Positions 42,865-53,262 of a DNA stretch of 64,000 nucleotides are shown here, in pieces. A model generated the notes under the pieces. The model did no database searches and was not told where the DNA came from. It worked only from the letters and a program-made list of their open reading frames with translations. The number at the start of each line of letters is the position of its first letter. Position 1 is the stretch's first letter. The stretch is from Agarophyton chilense. Its lineage: Eukaryota > Rhodophyta > Florideophyceae > Gracilariales > Gracilariaceae. The position numbers were made by a program, and so were the translations under genes. The stretch spans positions 1,178,001-1,242,000 of the forward strand of contig JARGXX010000100.1 of assembly GCA_030374765.1 (NCBI GenBank), read 5' to 3'.

Positions 42865-45800
42865 ATGGCTTCCAACTATGGTCTCGTGTCTGTTGTTCAG
42901 CCGCCCTTGTTGAAGCACGTGAACCAACCTTCGCTCATCAAGTTCGAGGTTGACTATGTTGCGTACAAGGCTAAGGTCGACGATATCAATCAAGACCGCA
43001 ACGATGATGAGCAGATGCCCGTCGCCTCTATCAAGGATTGTTTGGATCCTGCGACGTTGCATGCACTGTGTATCATGGGTGAGATCCAAGACGCCAACTC
43101 TGTCGAGGAGGCGACTGTGGAGTCCGTCCAAGCTTGGTTCGACAACGCCTCCACCAAGGCTCCGAAGGATCTCTCCGAACGTATCGACGCTGTTCTGGCG
43201 TCCGTCGCATATGTCGCGAATGGGGACGATCCTGCTGGTGGTGTTACGGACTTCATCGTCAAGATCATCACTGCATTGGATCAGAACAACGCATCAGAAG
43301 TTCTCAGGGAGAAGGACCTCGCTAAATTCTTTCTCAACCGGGTCGTGAACAAGTTCAAGGACCCGGTACTGCAGGAGCGCATCAGGATGCGCCGCCGTGG
43401 CTGGACCAAAGATCAACTCGCCGACATCAAGTTCTTCAAGAACGAGGTGTCTACCCTCGCTGTGGAGCTCAATCTTACTGAGACGGCGAGGCAGCGCGTC
43501 AAGCCCGGCAAACTTCGTCAGCCTCCGAAATCCCGTAAGGGCAAGAAGCAAGAGGAAGACGGAGATCCCGACAAGGGTAAGTACTATCCGAAGGGGAAAC
43601 GCAAGACCCCTGATGAGTGGACCCAAGACTGCTTGAACCCTGCTTGCAAAGGGAAGCATCCGCTCCGTTTGTGTCCGAACACTTCGGACGATCGGAAGAA
43701 GGAACTCTTCGATGAGCATTACAAGAAGAAGGAGGCAAACAGGGCTAAAGTGCTGTCAACACATGCTCAACCCTCTTCCGACTTCGATATGCCCAACGCC
43801 GAGGAGGGCCGCTTCCGCGTCGCACTCGAGAATACCGTTCTGGATACGGTCCTCGGTGACTCTGGCTCCGATTTCAGTGCTATTACAACGCAAGTCTTCG
43901 ACAAGGTGAAGAATGCCAACCCGTCATTGGCTTTCGAATCACTGGACGAGCCTCTCGAATTGGTAGGAGCGTTCAAGTCCGACAAGTCGAAGTTCACCGC
44001 GTCGTACAAGGTCAAGCTGGCTGTCACCATCTACCTACCTGGCTCGAACGTTCCCGTTCGTGTTCGTGGCATTGAGTTTCTCGTGGTCGACAATGACATG
44101 GATGAGATCCTACTCGGCAGGCCTTTCCTGAAGGCAATTGGTTTCGATCTCAAGGACCATCTGCTAAGGATCCATTCGATCATCCATGACAAGCATGTCG
44201 ACGATATCGACACAGACAAGCTCAAGACCAATGCTGCGAAGTACCAGGGTCTTTCGTACATGGCAGCCGATGATGATCCCATCGAGCTGCCAGATTGCCT
44301 AGCCGCAGGCTTTGGCAAGGACTCCGAAGAGTCGATCCAGAAGGCATTCAAGAAGATCATCGATGAGGCCGAGATGGAAGGAATCTCCAAGGAAGGAATG
44401 GTTCGAGTCAAGGCTCTCCTCAAAGAGTACCGCGACGTCTTCCGCATCAAGCTCGGTGTTGATGCTCCCGCCGATGTCCCGCCTCTCGTCATTACTCCTG
44501 TCGAGAATGCCAAGCCATACCGTTCGCCTCAACGAAGGTATGCGCCTATGCAGCGTGTCTTCATTTCCAATACCATTCGTCAACTCGAAGGTATCGGCGC
44601 AATCTACAAGAACCCTTCCTCGCACTGGGCAAGCCCGGCATTGGCAGTGCCGAAGCCTGGGTCAGACAGTCTTCGCTTCACTGTCGACCTCAAGGGGCCC
44701 AATTCAAGGACTGTGCCAATTCAGTCAGCAATGCCACACCTGGACTCACACCTCCAGGAAATTTCTGGCAGTACCTGTTTCGGTCGAACCGATATGGCTC
44801 ACGGATACTGGCAAGTCCCTCTTGCACCTGGAAAGTCGCAAGAGATGTTGTCAATTCAGACACCCTTAGGTGTCTACTCATCAAACCGCCTTCTCCAAGG
44901 TGGAAGTGATTCTGGAAACCACTTTCAAGCTGTACTCCAACACAAGTTCAACGGACGCGTCGTTCGGATGCTGCAGTGGATCGACGACTTCTTATTCTAC
45001 GGGAGGAATGAGAAGGAACTCCTCGACAACATCGAGGAATATCTCCGAGTCTGTATGGAAATAGGACTCAAGGTACACGCCGAGAAGTCTTCCTTTTTCG
45101 CCAAGGAAGTCCAGTTTTGCGGCCGCATCATCTCAAACGAAGGCGTTCAGTACCATCCACGTCATTTCAACTCGTTGGTGGATATGAAACCACCAACAAT
45201 GGCGAATGAACTTCAGCAGTTCCTTTGTGCAACGAACTGGATGCGCAACTCGATCCCAGCCTATGCGGAACGCATCGCCCCCCTACAGGCTCTTCTCGAG
45301 GAGCAGTACCAGAAGTCAGGGAAGAGGACGAAGCAATCACTTCGCAAACTTTCCCTCTCCGACGCGTGGGGCGCTAAGCATGATAAGGCTTTCGCCGATA
45401 TCAAGGATCAACTCGCCGCTTCAGTCAAGCTCGCTCACCCGAAAGAAGATTTCCGCGTCTGCTTGTTCACAGATGCATCGGAAACTCATTGGGCTGCAAT
45501 GCTGACTCAAGTACCAGAAGAAGATCAACGCAAGGACATCGAGGATCAGAGGCACGAACCCCTTTGTTTCCTGTCCGGCGCATTCTCCGGATCAGCTGTC
45601 AACTGGTCCGTTCCGGAGAAGGAAGGGTACGCAATCGTCGAAGCCATGTGTCGCCTGGATTTCTTGGTTCTGGGTCGCGAGGTTACCATGTTCACAGATC
45701 ACGCCAACTTGGTCTACCTCTATGATCCATATGGAAGGAATCCGGGAATTGCACGTCACACCGCAAGCAAGCTGATGCGTTGGGCCATCAAGCTCAGTGC

Positions 45801-45990
45801 ATTTCGCTACGTCGTCAATCATCTCGCTGGTGAACGCAATGTTTGGGCTGACATGCTGACAAGATGGGCTGTCAACTCCAAGCACACCGTTGATGCAACC
45901 AAGGTTGGTTGCGCCAAGTCGCTTATGTTGGCTCCGATCAACCCCGGCATAGATCCACGTCTGGACTGGCCGAAATTCGCAGATATCTAG
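42865..45990 (+). CDS. gag-pol: Gag-PR-RT-RNase H polyprotein of T, unit 2
   Basis: 1041 codons, same protein as unit 1. The only nucleotide change that I find within this frame is silent, g at 43371 against a at 38172. Residue 883 is Val as in unit 1. It ends at the shared TAG. Confidence 0.92.
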   Translation: MASNYGLVSVVQPPLLKHVNQPSLIKFEVDYVAYKAKVDDINQDRNDDEQMPVASIKDCLDPATLHALCIMGEIQDANSVEEATVESVQAWFDNASTKAPKDLSERIDAVLASVAYVANGDDPAGGVTDFIVKIITALDQNNASEVLREKDLAKFFLNRVVNKFKDPVLQERIRMRRRGWTKDQLADIKFFKNEVSTLAVELNLTETARQRVKPGKLRQPPKSRKGKKQEEDGDPDKGKYYPKGKRKTPDEWTQDCLNPACKGKHPLRLCPNTSDDRKKELFDEHYKKKEANRAKVLSTHAQPSSDFDMPNAEEGRFRVALENTVLDTVLGDSGSDFSAITTQVFDKVKNANPSLAFESLDEPLELVGAFKSDKSKFTASYKVKLAVTIYLPGSNVPVRVRGIEFLVVDNDMDEILLGRPFLKAIGFDLKDHLLRIHSIIHDKHVDDIDTDKLKTNAAKYQGLSYMAADDDPIELPDCLAAGFGKDSEESIQKAFKKIIDEAEMEGISKEGMVRVKALLKEYRDVFRIKLGVDAPADVPPLVITPVENAKPYRSPQRRYAPMQRVFISNTIRQLEGIGAIYKNPSSHWASPALAVPKPGSDSLRFTVDLKGPNSRTVPIQSAMPHLDSHLQEISGSTCFGRTDMAHGYWQVPLAPGKSQEMLSIQTPLGVYSSNRLLQGGSDSGNHFQAVLQHKFNGRVVRMLQWIDDFLFYGRNEKELLDNIEEYLRVCMEIGLKVHAEKSSFFAKEVQFCGRIISNEGVQYHPRHFNSLVDMKPPTMANELQQFLCATNWMRNSIPAYAERIAPLQALLEEQYQKSGKRTKQSLRKLSLSDAWGAKHDKAFADIKDQLAASVKLAHPKEDFRVCLFTDASETHWAAMLTQVPEEDQRKDIEDQRHEPLCFLSGAFSGSAVNWSVPEKEGYAIVEAMCRLDFLVLGREVTMFTDHANLVYLYDPYGRNPGIARHTASKLMRWAIKLSAFRYVVNHLAGERNVWADMLTRWAVNSKHTVDATKVGCAKSLMLAPINPGIDPRLDWPKFADI

Positions 45991-47437
45991 AAGTCGCAGA
46001 AAGATTCAAAAGTCAAGCCGCCTCATGCTTTCAAGAACAAGGATGGCTTGTGGAAGAACGACAAGGGTATCATTTGGGTTCCGGCTGAAGATGAGCTCAT
46101 GAAGATGCGCATCATGGTCGCTGCTCACACCGGGCACGGTGGACATCGCAGCTGGCGCGTCACCCTCGCAACAATTCAGGCTTACTTCAAGTGGAAGAAC
46201 ATGCCCGACGATTTGGAGTCTTTCGTTCGTTCATGTCTTTACTGTCTCTGCACCGAGTCGGGGAAGATTGTTCCACGTCCTTTGGGTCATGCTATTCATG
46301 CCGTCTTGCCGAACATGCTCCTGCATTTCGACCTCTCCTGAAGAGGATGACTTCCTCTACGTTCTCGTGTTCAAGGACGACCATAGTTCCTACGTCTGGC
46401 TAACACCTACGAAGGATACTACCGCTGAGACGGTGGCCGAGATCCTCATCGACTGGTTCGCCACCTTCGGCGTTGTCAACCAGTGGGTATCGGACTGTGG
46501 CTCGCACTTCAAGAACGCGCTGATTCGTCTCATCAAGGAGAAGACGTATTCGGAGCACCACTTCACCCTGGCATACTGCCCGTGATCGAATGGCACAGTC
46601 GAAGTCGTGAATCGTGAACTTCTCCGAGCGACTCGTGCTATTCTGTCCGAATATCAGCTGCCGCACAGCTGTTGGCCGAGCATCATGCCGGTCGTTCAAT
46701 CCGCCTTGAACAACTCAGTGTTTGATCGCCTTGGAAACCGCTGCCCACTGACTGTCTTTATGGGGCATCCACAGGATACTCCGCTCAAGGCTGTCATTCG
46801 CAAGGCTCATGGTAAGGTCAAGGTTCACTCGATCAAGGACATTCGCGCTGCTCAGCAAGTCAACATCAACTCGCTGCTTTCATCGTTGGAAGAGATGCAC
46901 AAGGATGTCGCCGAACGCTCAGAGAAGAAGCGTGAGTCTGCGGTTCGCACTCAGAACCGCAAGACCAACGTTCGCGCCATCAACTTCGCTGAAGGTGACT
47001 TCGTACTTCGTGGCATCATGCAGCAAGAACGCTCTCGCAAGCCGTCGCTCAAGTGGCTGGGTCCTTTTCGCGGTACCGAATGCCGATCCGGGTACATTTT
47101 CGTGATCGAGGACTTGGTGACTGGCGAGAAGCGAGAAGTCCACGGGCGTCGACTCAAGTTCTTTCGCAACAAGGACTTCGAAGTGACCGAGGAGGTGTTG
47201 GACCATCTCTCTTACCAGAAGGGAGAGCTTCTCATCGTTGAACTCTTCAAGGACCTCCGCCGCAAGGCTGGAGAAGTAGAGCTGCAAGTTAAGTGGCGTG
47301 GATTCGACGAGGATGAGATGGATTGGGTCAGTCTCGCTTCTCTTCGCGATGACGTCCCCGAACTCGTCGCTGACTTCATCGCTGACCTGCTCAAGACAGG
47401 GACCAAGCGTCAACGCAACATTGCCAATACACTCTGA
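45991..47437 (+). pseudogene. pol: integrase with chromodomain of T, unit 2 (broken)
   Basis: Same three lesions as unit 1: TAG upstream, frame loss at the LHFDLS site, and TGA in place of Trp at 46583-46585. Glu at the variable site before DLVTGEK (VIEDLV), as in unit 1. Confidence 0.88.
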
Positions 47438-47478
47438 CTGTCGGGTGTTCATCTTTCGCTTCACCCGTCATGGGGCGC

Positions 47479-47997
47479 TGTTTACAGTTCCTGCGGTACT
47501 GGCAATGTGAAGTCATCTTTTACAGTTCTGTACTGGACAGCAGGTTGACTCGCTGTCCAATGACCGTTACGTACTGCCTTTAAGTATCGAGCTGTGAGTG
47601 GTCAAGGGTGTGCATCTTTTCTACTTGGATCCTGTGGTACATACTTTCTACTTAGGGTTTTTTATATCTTCTGAATTGATGTTCACGTACTGTCTGTAAC
47701 CGTTCTAGTTATTCTACTTTTAGTCCCGACGGATTGCGTACTATAGTTTGGATGACTACGGCTTCGCCGGGCACACCCGGATTTCGTCCCATATAAAAGG
47801 AGGACCGGCACTCGCCGGACCTCTGACGAGGGAATCAGGACATCGATCGTCGGATTTTTGGGTGTGCCCGCTCAAATCGCTCTGCTCTTCTACCTCAACC
47901 TCGCCTACCTCTCTTCTCTAGTCACCTCAGTCACTCAACCCTTCGTGAAACCTTCGTTCAACCTTCGTGCAACCTCAATCCGCTACACTCGTCAACA
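47479..47997 (+). repeat. LTR 3 of array T (inner, hybrid)
   Basis: 519 bp, same hybrid state as LTR 2 at all eleven informative sites. Confidence 0.95.
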
Positions 47998-48063
47998 AAG
48001 CGCTTTGATTTCGAATCGTAACAAGTTTAGCGGTTTGTTTGTTGAAGGTCAACCTGGTTCAAG

Positions 48064-51000
48064 ATGGCTTCCAACTATGGTCTCGTGTCTGTTGTTCAGC
48101 CGCCCTTGTTGAAGCACGTGAACCAACCTTCGCTCATCAAGTTCGAGGTTGACTATGTTGCGTACAAGGCTAAGGTCGACGATATCAATCAAGACCGCAA
48201 CGATGATGAGCAGATGCCCGTCGCCTCTATCAAGGATTGTTTGGATCCTGCGACGTTGCATGCACTGTGTATCATGGGTGAGATCCAAGACGCCAACTCT
48301 GTCGAGGAGGCGACTGTGGAGTCCGTCCAAGCTTGGTTCGACAACGCCTCCACCAAGGCTCCGAAGGATCTCTCCGAACGTATCGACGCTGTTCTGGCGT
48401 CCGTCGCATATGTCGCGAATGGGGACGATCCTGCTGGTGGTGTTACGGACTTCATCGTCAAGATCATCACTGCATTGGATCAGAACAACGCATCAGAAGT
48501 TCTCAGGGAGAAGGACCTCGCTAAATTCTTTCTCAACCGGGTCGTGAACAAGTTCAAGGACCCGGTACTGCAGGAGCGCATCAGGATGCGCCGCCGTGGC
48601 TGGACCAAAGATCAACTCGCCGACATCAAGTTCTTCAAGAACGAGGTGTCTACCCTCGCTGTGGAGCTCAATCTTACTGAGACGGCGAGGCAGCGCGTCA
48701 AGCCCGGCAAACTTCGTCAGCCTCCGAAATCCCGTAAGGGCAAGAAGCAAGAGGAAGACGGAGATCCCGACAAGGGTAAGTACTATCCGAAGGGGAAACG
48801 CAAGACCCCTGATGAGTGGACCCAAGACTGCTTGAACCCTGCTTGCAAAGGGAAGCATCCGCTCCGTTTGTGTCCGAACACTTCGGACGATCGGAAGAAG
48901 GAACTCTTCGATGAGCATTACAAGAAGAAGGAGGCAAACAGGGCTAAAGTGCTGTCAACACATGCTCAACCCTCTTCCGACTTCGATATGCCCAACGCCG
49001 AGGAGGGCCGCTTCCGCGTCGCACTCGAGAATACCGTTCTGGATACGGTCCTCGGTGACTCTGGCTCCGATTTCAGTGCTATTACAACGCAAGTCTTCGA
49101 CAAGGTGAAGAATGCCAACCCGTCATTGGCTTTCGAATCACTGGACGAGCCTCTCGAATTGGTAGGAGCGTTCAAGTCCGACAAGTCGAAGTTCACCGCG
49201 TCGTACAAGGTCAAGCTGGCTGTCACCATCTACCTACCTGGCTCGAACGTTCCCGTTCGTGTTCGTGGCATTGAGTTTCTCGTGGTCGACAATGACATGG
49301 ATGAGATCCTACTCGGCAGGCCTTTCCTGAAGGCAATTGGTTTCGATCTCAAGGACCATCTGCTAAGGATCCATTCGATCATCCATGACAAGCATGTCGA
49401 CGATATCGACACAGACAAGCTCAAGACCAATGCTGCGAAGTACCAGGGTCTTTCGTACATGGCAGCCGATGATGATCCCATCGAGCTGCCAGATTGCCTA
49501 GCCGCAGGCTTTGGCAAGGACTCCGAAGAGTCGATCCAGAAGGCATTCAAGAAGATCATCGATGAGGCCGAGATGGAAGGAATCTCCAAGGAAGGAATGG
49601 TTCGAGTCAAGGCTCTCCTCAAAGAGTACCGCGACGTCTTCCGCATCAAGCTCGGTGTTGATGCTCCCGCCGATGTCCCGCCTCTCGTCATTACTCCTGT
49701 CGAGAATGCCAAGCCATACCGTTCGCCTCAACGAAGGTATGCGCCTATGCAGCGTGTCTTCATTTCCAATACCATTCGTCAACTCGAAGGTATCGGCGCA
49801 ATCTACAAGAACCCTTCCTCGCACTGGGCAAGCCCGGCATTGGCAGTGCCGAAGCCTGGGTCAGACAGTCTTCGCTTCACTGTCGACCTCAAGGGGCCCA
49901 ATTCAAGGACTGTGCCAATTCAGTCAGCAATGCCACACCTGGACTCACACCTCCAGGAAATTTCTGGCAGTACCTGTTTCGGTCGAACCGATATGGCTCA
50001 CGGATACTGGCAAGTCCCTCTTGCACCTGGAAAGTCGCAAGAGATGTTGTCAATTCAGACACCCTTAGGTGTCTACTCATCAAACCGCCTTCTCCAAGGT
50101 GGAAGTGATTCTGGAAACCACTTTCAAGCTGTACTCCAACACAAGTTCAACGGACGCGTCGTTCGGATGCTGCAGTGGATCGACGACTTCTTATTCTACG
50201 GGAGGAATGAGAAGGAACTCCTCGACAACATCGAGGAATATCTCCGAGTCTGTATGGAAATAGGACTCAAGGTACACGCCGAGAAGTCTTCCTTTTTCGC
50301 CAAGGAAGTCCAGTTTTGCGGCCGCATCATCTCAAACGAAGGCGTTCAGTACCATCCACGTCATTTCAACTCGTTGGTGGATATGAAACCACCAACAATG
50401 GCGAATGAACTTCAGCAGTTCCTTTGTGCAACGAACTGGATGCGCAACTCGATCCCAGCCTATGCGGAACGCATCGCCCCCCTACAGGCTCTTCTCGAGG
50501 AGCAGTACCAGAAGTCAGGGAAGAGGACGAAGCAATCACTTCGCAAACTTTCCCTCTCCGACGCGTGGGGCGCTAAGCATGATAAGGCTTTCGCCGATAT
50601 CAAGGATCAACTCGCCGCTTCAGTCAAGCTCGCTCACCCGAAAGAAGATTTCCGCGTCTGCTTGTTCACAGATGCATCGGAAACTCATTGGGCTGCAATG
50701 CTGACTCAACTACCAGAAGAAGATCAACGCAAGGACATCGAGGATCAGAGGCACGAACCCCTTTGTTTCCTGTCCGGCGCATTCTCCGGATCAGCTGTCA
50801 ACTGGTCCGTTCCTGAGAAGGAAGGGTACGCAATCGTCGAAGCCATGTGTCGCCTGGATTTCTTGGTTCTGGGTCGCGAGGTTACCATGTTCACAGATCA
50901 CGCCAACTTGGTCTACCTCTATGATCCATATGGAAGGAATCCGGGAATTGCACGTCACACCGCAAGCAAGCTGATGCGTTGGGCCATCAAGCTCAGTGCA

Positions 51001-51189
51001 TTTCGCTACGTCGTCAATCATCTCGCTGGTGAACGCAATGTTTGGGCTGACATGCTGACAAGATGGGCTGTCAACTCCAAGCACACCGTTGATGCAACCA
51101 AGGTTGGTTGCGCCAAGTCGCTTATGTTGGCTCCGATCAACCCCGGCATAGATCCACGTCTGGACTGGCCGAAATTCGCAGATATCTAG
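48064..51189 (+). CDS. gag-pol: Gag-PR-RT-RNase H polyprotein of T, unit 3
   Basis: 1041 codons. It differs from units 1-2 by Leu at residue 883 (c at 50710) and a silent t at 50814, both shared with unit 4. It ends at the shared TAG. Confidence 0.92.
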   Translation: MASNYGLVSVVQPPLLKHVNQPSLIKFEVDYVAYKAKVDDINQDRNDDEQMPVASIKDCLDPATLHALCIMGEIQDANSVEEATVESVQAWFDNASTKAPKDLSERIDAVLASVAYVANGDDPAGGVTDFIVKIITALDQNNASEVLREKDLAKFFLNRVVNKFKDPVLQERIRMRRRGWTKDQLADIKFFKNEVSTLAVELNLTETARQRVKPGKLRQPPKSRKGKKQEEDGDPDKGKYYPKGKRKTPDEWTQDCLNPACKGKHPLRLCPNTSDDRKKELFDEHYKKKEANRAKVLSTHAQPSSDFDMPNAEEGRFRVALENTVLDTVLGDSGSDFSAITTQVFDKVKNANPSLAFESLDEPLELVGAFKSDKSKFTASYKVKLAVTIYLPGSNVPVRVRGIEFLVVDNDMDEILLGRPFLKAIGFDLKDHLLRIHSIIHDKHVDDIDTDKLKTNAAKYQGLSYMAADDDPIELPDCLAAGFGKDSEESIQKAFKKIIDEAEMEGISKEGMVRVKALLKEYRDVFRIKLGVDAPADVPPLVITPVENAKPYRSPQRRYAPMQRVFISNTIRQLEGIGAIYKNPSSHWASPALAVPKPGSDSLRFTVDLKGPNSRTVPIQSAMPHLDSHLQEISGSTCFGRTDMAHGYWQVPLAPGKSQEMLSIQTPLGVYSSNRLLQGGSDSGNHFQAVLQHKFNGRVVRMLQWIDDFLFYGRNEKELLDNIEEYLRVCMEIGLKVHAEKSSFFAKEVQFCGRIISNEGVQYHPRHFNSLVDMKPPTMANELQQFLCATNWMRNSIPAYAERIAPLQALLEEQYQKSGKRTKQSLRKLSLSDAWGAKHDKAFADIKDQLAASVKLAHPKEDFRVCLFTDASETHWAAMLTQLPEEDQRKDIEDQRHEPLCFLSGAFSGSAVNWSVPEKEGYAIVEAMCRLDFLVLGREVTMFTDHANLVYLYDPYGRNPGIARHTASKLMRWAIKLSAFRYVVNHLAGERNVWADMLTRWAVNSKHTVDATKVGCAKSLMLAPINPGIDPRLDWPKFADI

Positions 51190-52636
51190 AAGTCGCAGAA
51201 AGATTCAAAAGTCAAGCCGCCTCATGCTTTCAAGAACAAGGATGGCTTGTGGAAGAACGACAAGGGTATCATTTGGGTTCCGGCTGAAGATGAGCTCATG
51301 AAGATGCGCATCATGGTCGCTGCTCACACCGGGCACGGTGGACATCGCAGCTGGCGCGTCACCCTCGCAACAATTCAGGCTTACTTCAAGTGGAAGAACA
51401 TGCCCGACGATTTGGAGTCTTTCGTTCGTTCATGTCTTTACTGTCTCTGCACCGAGTCGGGGAAGATTGTTCCACGTCCTTTGGGTCATGCTATTCATGC
51501 CGTCTTGCCGAACATGCTCCTGCATTTCGACCTCTCCTGAAGAGGATGACTTCCTCTACGTTCTCGTGTTCAAGGACGACCATAGTTCCTACGTCTGGCT
51601 AACACCTACGAAGGATACTACCGCTGAGACGGTGGCCGAGATCCTCATCGACTGGTTCGCCACCTTCGGCGTTGTCAACCAGTGGGTATCGGACTGTGGC
51701 TCGCACTTCAAGAACGCGCTGATTCGTCTCATCAAGGAGAAGACGTATTCGGAGCACCACTTCACCCTGGCATACTGCCCGTGATCGAATGGCACAGTCG
51801 AAGTCGTGAATCGTGAACTTCTCCGAGCGACTCGTGCTATTCTGTCCGAATATCAGCTGCCGCACAGCTGTTGGCCGAGCATCATGCCGGTCGTTCAATC
51901 CGCCTTGAACAACTCAGTGTTTGATCGCCTTGGAAACCGCTGCCCACTGACTGTCTTTATGGGGCATCCACAGGATACTCCGCTCAAGGCTGTCATTCGC
52001 AAGGCTCATGGTAAGGTCAAGGTTCACTCGATCAAGGACATTCGCGCTGCTCAGCAAGTCAACATCAACTCGCTGCTTTCATCGTTGGAAGAGATGCACA
52101 AGGATGTCGCCGAACGCTCAGAGAAGAAGCGTGAGTCTGCGGTTCGCACTCAGAACCGCAAGACCAACGTTCGCGCCATCAACTTCGCTGAAGGTGACTT
52201 CGTACTTCGTGGCATCATGCAGCAAGAACGCTCTCGCAAGCCGTCGCTCAAGTGGCTGGGTCCTTTTCGCGGTACCGAATGCCGATCCGGGTACATTTTC
52301 GTGATCGGGGACTTGGTGACTGGCGAGAAGCGAGAAGTCCACGGGCGTCGACTCAAGTTCTTTCGCAACAAGGACTTCGAAGTGACCGAGGAGGTGTTGG
52401 ACCATCTCTCTTACCAGAAGGGAGAGCTTCTCATCGTTGAACTCTTCAAGGACCTCCGCCGCAAGGCTGGAGAAGTAGAGCTGCAAGTTAAGTGGCGTGG
52501 ATTCGACGAGGATGAGATGGATTGGGTCAGTCTCGCTTCTCTTCGCGATGACGTCCCCGAACTCGTCGCTGACTTCATCGCTGACCTGCTCAAGACAGGG
52601 ACCAAGCGTCAACGCAACATTGCCAATACACTCTGA
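51190..52636 (+). pseudogene. pol: integrase with chromodomain of T, unit 3 (broken, mosaic)
   Basis: It retains the left-type markers (TGA at 51782-51784, Phe codon at about 51922) but then has the right-type Gly in VIGDLV (g at 52308) shared with unit 4. With the RNase H markers of right type, unit 3 is right-left-right, a gene-conversion-like mosaic. Confidence 0.88.
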
Positions 52637-52677
52637 CTGTCGGGTGTTCATCTTTCGCTTCACCCGTCATGGGGCGC

Positions 52678-53196
52678 TGTTTACAGTTCCTGCGGTACTG
52701 GCAATGTGAAGTCATCTTTTACAGTTCTGTACTGGACAGCAGGTTGACTCGCTGTCCAATGACCGTTACGTACTGCCTTTAAGTATCGAGCTGTGAGTGG
52801 TCAAGGGTGTGCATCTTTTCTACTTGGATCCTGTGGTACATACTTTCTACTTAGGGTTTTTTATATCTTCTGAATTGATGTTCACGTACTGTCTGTAACC
52901 GTTCTAGTTATTCTACTTTTAGTCCCGACGGATTGCGTACTATAGTTTGGATGACTACGGCTTCGCCGGGCACACCCGGATTTCGTCCCATATAAAAGGA
53001 GGACCGGCACTCGCCGGACCTCTGACGAGGGAATCAGGACATCGATCGTCGGATTTTTGGGTGTGCCCGCTCAAATCGCTCTGCTCTTCTACCTCAACCT
53101 CGCCTACCTCTCTTCTCTAGTCACCTCAGTCACTCAACCCTTCGTGAAACCTTCGTTCAACCTTCGTGCAACCTCAATCCGCTACACTCGTCAACA
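52678..53196 (+). repeat. LTR 4 of array T (inner, hybrid)
   Basis: 519 bp, same hybrid state as LTRs 2 and 3. Confidence 0.95.
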
Positions 53197-53262
53197 AAGC
53201 GCTTTGATTTCGAATCGTAACAAGTTTAGCGGTTTGTTTGTTGAAGGTCAACCTGGTTCAAG

